DNA of 64,000 nucleotides from Sipunculus nudus. Taxonomy: Eukaryota > Annelida > Sipuncula > Golfingiida > Sipunculidae. The notes beneath the pieces are model-generated. The model saw only the letters and a list, made by a program, of their open reading frames with translations, had not been told where the DNA came from and made no database searches. Of the stretch, positions 56,036-64,000 are shown one piece after another (the stretch's first letter is position 1; each line of letters opens with the position of its first letter). A program made the position numbers and the translations under genes. Location of the stretch: NCBI GenBank assembly GCA_026874595.1, contig CM049307.1, positions 27,194,362-27,258,361 on the forward strand, given 5' to 3'.

Positions 56036-59000
56036 CTTCAGCATGTCACTGCAGCAATGTTTTACAAGCCTGCAGGTCTGGCACAGATTTTTTTCTAGGA
56101 TACAAAATAAGACTAAGGCCATTAAAAAAACAACAAGATCATCAAACATTCCTTTTATCTTTTCTGATATCTGGAACAGACAGACTTACCATAAACTCCA
56201 AATATTTCACATGAATAAAAAAATTGGTGCCAATAGTATGATTCTTTTCTTCTGCAAAACAAAATGTATGCCACCGACACATATTTGTGATAGATGTTAT
56301 CCAGATATTAGAGGCTGTATAACATGCTCACCTCAATCTGCAGTTACTCATGTATGAAACATGTTGGAGGGGTTGAATGTTACCTGGCTGTAGTATATAC
56401 AATAAAGCTGATAAAACTTATGTGATGACTTGCCAGGGTTCTCATTTCTGGACTAAAGTATGCTTACACTTTGGCCAACACTACCTGGAGTGCCAACTAT
56501 TTACACAAAATTAACTCCTGATATAAAACACCAGCATATGGTACATGTTACAGCCCTGTGAATTGCCCAGCAGCAACAAAGTCCAAGTGGCCACCTTCAC
56601 ATACTAAATGCCACACCTCTTCTTATGTATAAGTGGCCTGAAAATTAACAACACAAGCTAATAACAATAATGTAGACAGCTGTGGCAGATTGTGATTATG
56701 TATATTAGGTAGGCCTGGTACCACTGGTACTGACTGTGTACTGGGGAGGTACAGTCAAACAGAAACAGGTGAGCAAAACAAGCGAGTCATTAATAACAAT
56801 CAGCCACCAGGCATTGTATTTAAAACTTATTCTGATGTCACCTCTGTCTGGCCGTGCTGTGTTCTCAAGCCAGCTGCACGCTCAGCCAGCTGGAAAACAT
56901 GCAGGTCAAGGGGCTGACAGGCCTTTCACAACATTATCTTCACTTGATACAGTACAAAACATACATATACTGTAGCAGTGTGTTTGCACATCAGTATTTA
57001 TATATTTACTTAACTCTTCAATTGGTTAGTTTTCCATGTATCTAATAATCCAGAATCATATCATGGACTGTCATACAACAGTTCATGTTAGACTGTAGGT
57101 GACTAAACTGTGCCAGCATGTTATTTCAACATCAGCAAATTAACATCCAGAAGAACTACACTACTTAACCTGGTTTGACAGCTTGAAACTCAGTATTTTT
57201 ATTGTTTAGCAGGTTGCTCTGGAGACAGGTTATGTGCTCAATAAACCAGTGGCAAAGGATTAAAACCTGGTATTAATAACCTGTTCATGGCCCTAGGGTT
57301 TTTGTGTCTCAGAAAATGTGGACTAAATTGCAGAACTGAAATGGAAAATTCATTACAGCATGGCATAACAGAGAAACATTGGTAATTCTTACTGAAAGCC
57401 TCCTTTATCTATCTTCTACCTTGGTGTCATGTTTACATGTATGTCAATATTTAGATTATGAATTTAAACTGAATTATATGAGCCATTCACCACACTATAA
57501 CCTTGACCTCAAGAAAGAAGGTCAAACTTTGGAATGCTTACATCTAGAATCTGCCTAACTGTTACACATGACTTGCATCAAATTGGCTTTCGCTGCATAG
57601 AACAACTCCTTGTAGATTGTTTCAGGACAATATCTTTAAATTTTACACTACTACATGGCATTAATTACAAGCTTTCATCATCTGAAGTATCAATGCTTCA
57701 TGACAACAGATATAGCTAACTCTATATTCTAATAACCTGATGATTATTACATAAATCAGAGAAACCAAGACAAGTTTACCTAAGGAACAAATCTGTCTTG
57801 TCCTCCACGTCTTATGGTAGTAGCTTCGATAAAATGTGTAGAATACCTGTCAGAAATCTGACACTTTTCAAGAGGACTAATGAGTGTTAAATCAGTAAGA
57901 AATGGAAACACCAGATAACACCATAAGTTATTTATAGAGTAGAAGCATATACTACCTGAAGTAGCAATTTATATAGCAGTTGCATCAATGGTGTGAATAT
58001 CATGAATGTATGTTGTTTTCAAATTATTGGTAAATTTGATATTTTAATTAGCTGGTTATACTGATTATCATATACTTTTGTACATTTTTGTTGTTGTTGT
58101 AACAGAAAATCCAAATCTTTCAAATGATCTCAGCTAACAATGTTATTTGCTTAATGTTTTCTTCCTAGTAATCATTATTTCATCCAGATATACCATACGC
58201 TGGTCACATTGTAGGATATCCTATCTGCTCTCATTTACATCAATACCTTTACACTGGACTCATCAAGTGTGACACCTGTTTGGGAAGAAGGAAATATGAG
58301 GGGCAGTTGCATCTGGAGTGTGATAGGGGATTGGAGCAGGTTCAGCACCAGAGAAATTTAAGTAGCCATACCAACACTCTGTCTCCTTAGGTAGACACTC
58401 AAATGTGGACTGGCAGTATACAACACTTTGGCTCAATATTAATTATAATCAATCTAAATTCACTGGCCAGCATTTCTGGTCATTTAGAGAAACTGAAAAT
58501 TTAAATTTTGTGTTGTTTTGTTTTCCCTGTAGGAGAAATCCTACAATATGACTGAATCCCACGACATGACGGAGCGTGTACGCAGGTATACAGAATTTAT
58601 TACTGAGTGTTCATGTTTTAGCATTACTCTAGATACTCTACTAGAAAGAAGTAATTACATCTTTATGACTCTATGAGTGAGGCTGTCTGCAGAACATCAG
58701 GTTGTTATGTAATCAAGTGTGATTCCAGAGACAGCAGAGTGATCAATAAGATTATCAAAACTCCCCACAAAGAGATCCTGCCCAGTCACACATGGCAGAA
58801 TGGGAAATTAAATCTTACAGCAACAGGTAAACAATAACCCACATCTGATGTCACTGCTGACTGGAGAAACCCAGCTAAAAGGTCAAGGCCAGTAGAACTG
58901 TGTCGGAAGCATTTAGACACATGTATAAACACGACAAAAAGCAAAACAAACTAGACATACACTGAGTGGAGGGTTAAAGTGCAGTATAGAAAACCCTCCT

Positions 59001-62000
59001 TATACACTTTCTTTTGGATGGAAAGGATCTTTTTATGCTCATATAGAGAAGGTTCTTGATGATTTCATCAACCATAACAGAAAGGATAAAAATCACTTAA
59101 AAATAAGACTGCACCAAAGGGAAAACTAGGGAATGAGCAAAGAGTGTCAGGTACCTCTACCGCATTCTACCAAGAGCAATATAAATATCGCTAGTTAACT
59201 TGAACATTAAGTCTGCTGATTAAGTGAAGTGAAAAATCACTCTATAAAACTGTCAGCAAGGTTGCTGTTTTAATTATGAAGCCCTACTTGCTGAGCATGA
59301 ACTGGCCTTGCAGTAGTCAGAAGATTAATTTGATTTTATTTCATAAGCAGCTAATTGAGGTTACACATGTTTGTGAGGAAACAAAGGATCATGTGAGGTG
59401 AACCTCCGGGGAAAAAAATTATCCCAGGTCTGCATCTGGATCAACTTGTCAAGTTAATTAGTGTTTCATTGTACCAGTATCAATCAACAAAACCAAGGCT
59501 TCAACAACATGATAACACCATCTATTATCATTTTAATAATCCTGTTAACACATAAATAATGACAAATACATCTTTCTGCTTTGGTGACGGAGGTAACTAA
59601 AGAATTAATCATGCAAGCACTTTAGAGCGGCCAAATTTTAAATAACTGAGCAATCAAAAACTCTAGTCACGCTAAATAAATCACCATTGAACCCAAACAT
59701 TAACAGGATAATTCATGGTGTTTTGTATGAAACTTTATTCGAAATGGACCAACCATTGTAACATTTCCCACCACTGAGCAGAGATTCCTTTAAATAAATA
59801 TGATAGCAGTGAAAGAAATATTTTGATGAGGCAGATAACTTTTCATTTTATGATTTAAAGCAAAATATCTATTAAGCAACCCTGACCACTGACAAGCCAT
59901 GTATCTTAAACTTTTCACATATCTTTCATAATTTTGAATTTCAGATGCAAAGAAAAAGCTACACAAAAAATCAAATTATGTAAATAAAAATAAGAGGCAT
60001 ACTATTCCAAGTTAGGATAAGTATCAAAATATCAAATTTCTTTTTATCTTTAATTTTATGTTCTTGCCACAGAATAAAAATACATTCCACTTAAAAGGTC
60101 AGGAATGGTTAAAACTGCTGTTACAAACAGTTTTAATGTATGCTGTTAAGGTTTTTATTTTTTATCCTTCCCTAGCCATAATAAGATATCATTTTACAAT
60201 TAATTTAGTTCTGGGAAAATGAGAATACATGTTGTTCCTGGAAAAAAAACAGAATTCTCATTTCTCCTGGGAAAAAATGAGAATCAAGAGATTTCATAAA
60301 TTGATTTCTGTTTTTCTTGGGAAGAATGAGAATTCTCATTTTTCCCTGGAAGAATAGGAAATCTCATTTTTTCCAGGAAAGATTGTAATTCTCATTCCTC
60401 CTTGGAAGATTCTGGATCTTCCAAGATCCTCATGCTTCCCTGGACATATATGTACCTACAGCTGCACACGAAGCAGCAACCACTACCAAACACTATAAGC
60501 CCTTTATCCACCCACATACAAACTATACATACACCCCACATACAAGGTAACTGACCTGCTGATTATGGATACATGATCTAAATGAGACACATTTGTGTAT
60601 CAGACCGAGTACCATTCTGTGCACTCACTGAGTCATACTGGTGTACTTGCATGAGACCCTGTCTTCAATTACCTAAGATATGGTACAACATCTAACACAT
60701 TTATCCCCTTATTACTCATAATGATACCTAAACTACAATAACATGTATAAGTTTCCCCAGATGAGAATAAATAAGAAACTCTTGTTAGGACTGAAGTTTC
60801 CACCACAGCAGCGCAGTGTTGGCTGGCAGCCAGGTCATATCCTCTGTCCTGCCATCAACTCAAGTAGCAGCCTGATTAATCTGCTTGTGTCCACTTATCT
60901 GTCTGGACTGTTAGAATATCTGAACTCACCCTAGATCCTATTATTCCTATGGATTCTATCATTAACCTAATGCAGAGCATATTTTAAGGCCTCAGATCAT
61001 GTATATATTTGGTTTGTTTTGCTGCACACTTCCCAGTCATGCACTGACTTGTCCATCCAGTACACACATTGTAATAATCATGATTGGTCTGGAAAATTGG
61101 CTGTAACTGAGAACACAAGGTTCTATCAAAGACTAATGGTTGTCAGATAAGTACTTGACATGGTGATATACTAGCAACAGTTTTCATCTGTTACAGCTGT
61201 TTTAACCCTTTTTATTATAGGTCTTCTGCTGGTTTATTCATGCTATATTGTGTCCCAGTCTTCTGATGTTTTATTACAAACAGGTTATACCAACATTTTC
61301 TGGTACAGCAAGCAGTACAGTGATAAACAGGAAGGACTGAGCTGCAAATTCAGTGTAAACACATGTGCATACATATGGTTTTACATGTACCCTGGGAACA
61401 TTTTATGGGCAACTGTTAATTATACCTCACTAACAGTTCAAATTTTTAAACCCCTGACCAAGGAAATGAAATTCAAAATAAACAGAGCTTGTTGTGCGCA
61501 TTATATGCTACCTTGACTGTCAAAAAGATATTGCTCTTATGTTTACACCATCACCCCAATGTCAAAAAGTGAAGGTGGCATCAAACATGACATCAACAGT
61601 CACCCTCATCAATCATGTTGGTGGCTCACTCTGTACAATGGCACTAGGCAGCAGATTCACCCAGTCCTTTCTATACTGTTTCACAATAAATAATAATGAT
61701 ATAACTTGTTTTGTGGTTTGCAGTGCCTTCACATTTTCCGTGCATTTTTTTTTTTTTATTTTTACTGAGAAAGCAAACAAAAATTAACATATACAATTAT
61801 AACAATATATAACAAACTATGACAACATGTCTGTTTGCAAAGATATTGACAAAATATCTTATATTTTCAGTAGTAAGAATGACAGGAACGAGATTTCTTT
61901 TAATTTATTTATTGTGTGATTTGTGCTGTGAACCACTGTTTTATAAAAAACACTTTTTATCAGAAAATTGGTTCTTGTGTTTTTATTTTTTTTAAATATT

Positions 62001-63117
62001 AGACAAATTAACCCCTATGCATCCTCCCCTTAAACAATACATTCCCATATGCAAATGCTTCCACTAATGAAAACTTCAAGCAGACATGAATGTGTGTGCA
62101 TGTGTTTGTTGAACACAATGTGAAGAAATGTCATTAACAGGTGGGTCTAGCAGCAAAGAAAATATCATCAAAGTTGATCAGAAATTAAATCAAAATGTAT
62201 ATCCAGAATAATTTTTGTTTTTCATATGTAAATCTGTAATGAGTGATTTCATATCTGATGCTGACTTTTATTACTTATTTACATGATATATTAAAATTAA
62301 ATAAAATCAGGGAGGTGATCTTGTTATGGTACATGAGACACTTTCAGTGCTGTACTGTTCAAAAAGCGTAAATGACAGACATTTTGTTCTTGTTGTCCTT
62401 GTGGGGTTTGTTGACAACAGCTGTTTCCTAACAGACAAATGTCCAAGATATGGTAGAGAACATCATGGTGATCTGCCAGTTCCACCTCAGCAGGTAGGTG
62501 ATACAACAAGCTGCCCCTGACCTTGAGCTATATGCTGAACATTTACAGATAAACAAGTTGATGATTACACTCACTCAAACATTAAACCCTAGAGTGCTCA
62601 CTCAAGAATACTGCTACTGCTGCACAAAACACTCATTTACTGGAGAAATTGATGAGTGGCCCATAGCTCACAACTCAATTTCAATTAAAATACCCTTTCC
62701 ACCTGACTGGTGATAAATTAGCAAAACACACACAATAGCATGTCAGAGTCAAAGTGTCTATGGTCACATAATCTCTCTAGTATATCCAGGCACAAAAATT
62801 GTAACACTTGGCTTATATTAACCATAAATATTCTCTTCTCAGTATAAGCACTTACATGAATACCTGAGTACTCATGTCCCTGTGATTTCAACCCATTACT
62901 GATGTCCTATATCAGGGAGATAGTACTGGTGCAGGCCTGTATATTAAGGCATATACTATAGTTGTGGATTGTTTAATCTTTAATCTTATATTTCTAATCC
63001 ATTTTAGATGCTTCTGCTTCTGCAGGTTGTAAAGCATACCCTTATGATATGGTAGAACAAAAGTGGAAAACTGAATAAAAAAATAGAACAAAAGCAGGAC
63101 TGAAACTGCACACACCA
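56036..63117. other. Non-coding sequence with two weak exon candidates
   Basis: No gene is firmly recognised. Splice-flanked open segments on the + strand at 58533-58585 and 62435-62493 are listed in the findings. A palindromic 30-bp array lies at 60195-60445. Other open frames here have no domain and no splice support. Confidence 0.35.
60195..60445. repeat. Palindromic ~30-bp array (GGAAAAATGAGAATTCTCATTT type)
   Basis: Units around TTCTCATTT-TCC-TGGGAA and its reverse complement recur. TTCTCATT phrases lie at about 60254, 60333, 60363 and 60392, with ATGAGAAT phrases at about 60220, 60279 and 60328. Many copies face each other across GAATTC or CCTGG, giving local hairpins. Confidence 0.6.
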
Positions 63118-64000
63118 AACAAGGGACCCATGGGTCACGGCGCTCAGCTGATCATGATTGGACTATAAATGTATCACCATTGTGATACTATATTCAGTTG
63201 ACAAACTTTATGAATATCATGGACATGTTGGGCTATTATAAAGGAATATAATGTAATAAGTGAGTAAATGATGTATGAAATAACCTGACTGATGAATTAA
63301 TATGAAGTAAATATAGTGGTTTATTTTTTATTTATTTGGGAGCTGTTGAAAATAGCAATATATTTGAGCAAATATGAATGCAATGACAGTACACTAAGCA
63401 TTAGTAGAATGATGATAAGGCTATTTTTTGAAGGATCTATAGTGTATGGAAGTCCGCAAGATTTCAATTTGACAGATATAATGTTATGATTAACTTTGCT
63501 GAAGAGGGATTTATGAATTGTGACTGTATCTCATGATAGGTCTTGACAAGGTATATTATATTGATGCCCACCACGTCTACATATTACACAATATTGATAT
63601 AATTTCTGGCATGTACATAGGTAACAAATAGTTATACAATATATAAAAATATGAATATATCTGATTCATCTTGTTCTCGTTTACTGAGGCTGACATTTGG
63701 ATGGGGTTCGGAGAAGGGAACAGTGTGGGCAGCAAGGAGGATTGGATGTAGAGAGAAAAGGAGATAGAGAGAGAGGGGATGGAGCATTCAACAGTACTTA
63801 AACACCTAGAAGGTTAAAATCTTGAACATTATGAAAGGTTGATAAAGTCTGAAAGAAAGAGGTAGTCTAGGCCATGGTTGGTTGGTATGATTGAAGAAAT
63901 TGTTGCAAATAATATTCTGAGATCTGACCATGCGTTTCCATTGGATACCTTTTTGACAGGCTGTTGACAGTTCAACATTTTACACATTTGTCTGAGATCC
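63118..64000 (+). mobile_element. Second copy of the 45590 element, cut by the window end
   Basis: It starts AACAAGGGACCCATGGGTCA, CGGCGCTCAGCTGATC, and is closely similar to 45590-46220 up to about 63740 in the same orientation. After that the two copies diverge into an AGAGAG-rich stretch. The 3' hairpin is not reached before the window ends. Confidence 0.7.

Noticed and set aside
61250-61787. Two overlapping + strand frames of 88 and 97 codons
   Set aside because: No domain, low-complexity Phe-rich end from a T run, and no splice support.

Overview
This window is nuclear DNA of an animal, most likely a bivalve mollusc. The evidence is spliced genes with GT-AG introns, an AT-rich background full of microsatellites, and repeat families with short hairpin ends and tandem-repeat cores of the kind common in bivalves. 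There are no bacterial operons, CRISPR arrays or phage genes. The exact species cannot be named from the sequence.

Two real protein-coding genes are visible, and they converge. On the + strand, eleven exons between 8978 and 29797 encode the C-terminal 639 residues of a Zasp52/LDB3-type Z-disc protein: half of a PDZ domain, two ZM blocks, a Pro/Ala linker and three LIM domains. All ten internal splice junctions keep one open frame. The first exon or exons, with the start codon and the N-terminal half of the PDZ domain, lie left of the window. On the - strand, one coding exon (42560-41127) carries a complete 477-residue inward-rectifier potassium channel. An acceptor site sits 20 bases before its start codon, so at least one non-coding 5' exon lies further right. 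The 11 kb between the two stop codons (29798-41126) must hold both 3' UTRs.

The rest is introns, UTR or intergenic DNA loaded with mobile elements. At 553-3582 there is a 3 kb foldback element with arms of about 500 bp, and inside it an 845-bp non-autonomous hAT element with a perfect 8-bp target duplication. At 6325-6760 lies a pogo/Tigger fossil. Five or six elements (9582-13501, 9971-10848, 13985-15784, 19771-21493, 45590-48762, 63118-end) share one plan: palindromes near the 5' end, a core of tandem repeats, a GTCC/GGAC microsatellite, and a terminal hairpin followed by (C/A)TAAAAA. They look like non-autonomous Helentron-type elements (HINE/pearl-like). The first of them contains a second family member and a broken DIRS-like tyrosine-recombinase retroelement, so its insertion history can be read in layers. 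A tRNA-like SINE candidate and several minisatellites complete the picture.

The most notable biological observations are the duplicated ZM exon pair in the Zasp gene, with intron phases that allow several in-frame splice forms; the neutral Gln at the transmembrane rectification position of the Kir channel, while the cytoplasmic acidic sites are kept; the shared architecture of the hairpin-ended elements; and a 51-codon reading frame with a signal-peptide-like start just downstream of the Zasp stop codon. From about 43 kb to 64 kb I find no convincing coding gene, only two weak exon candidates.
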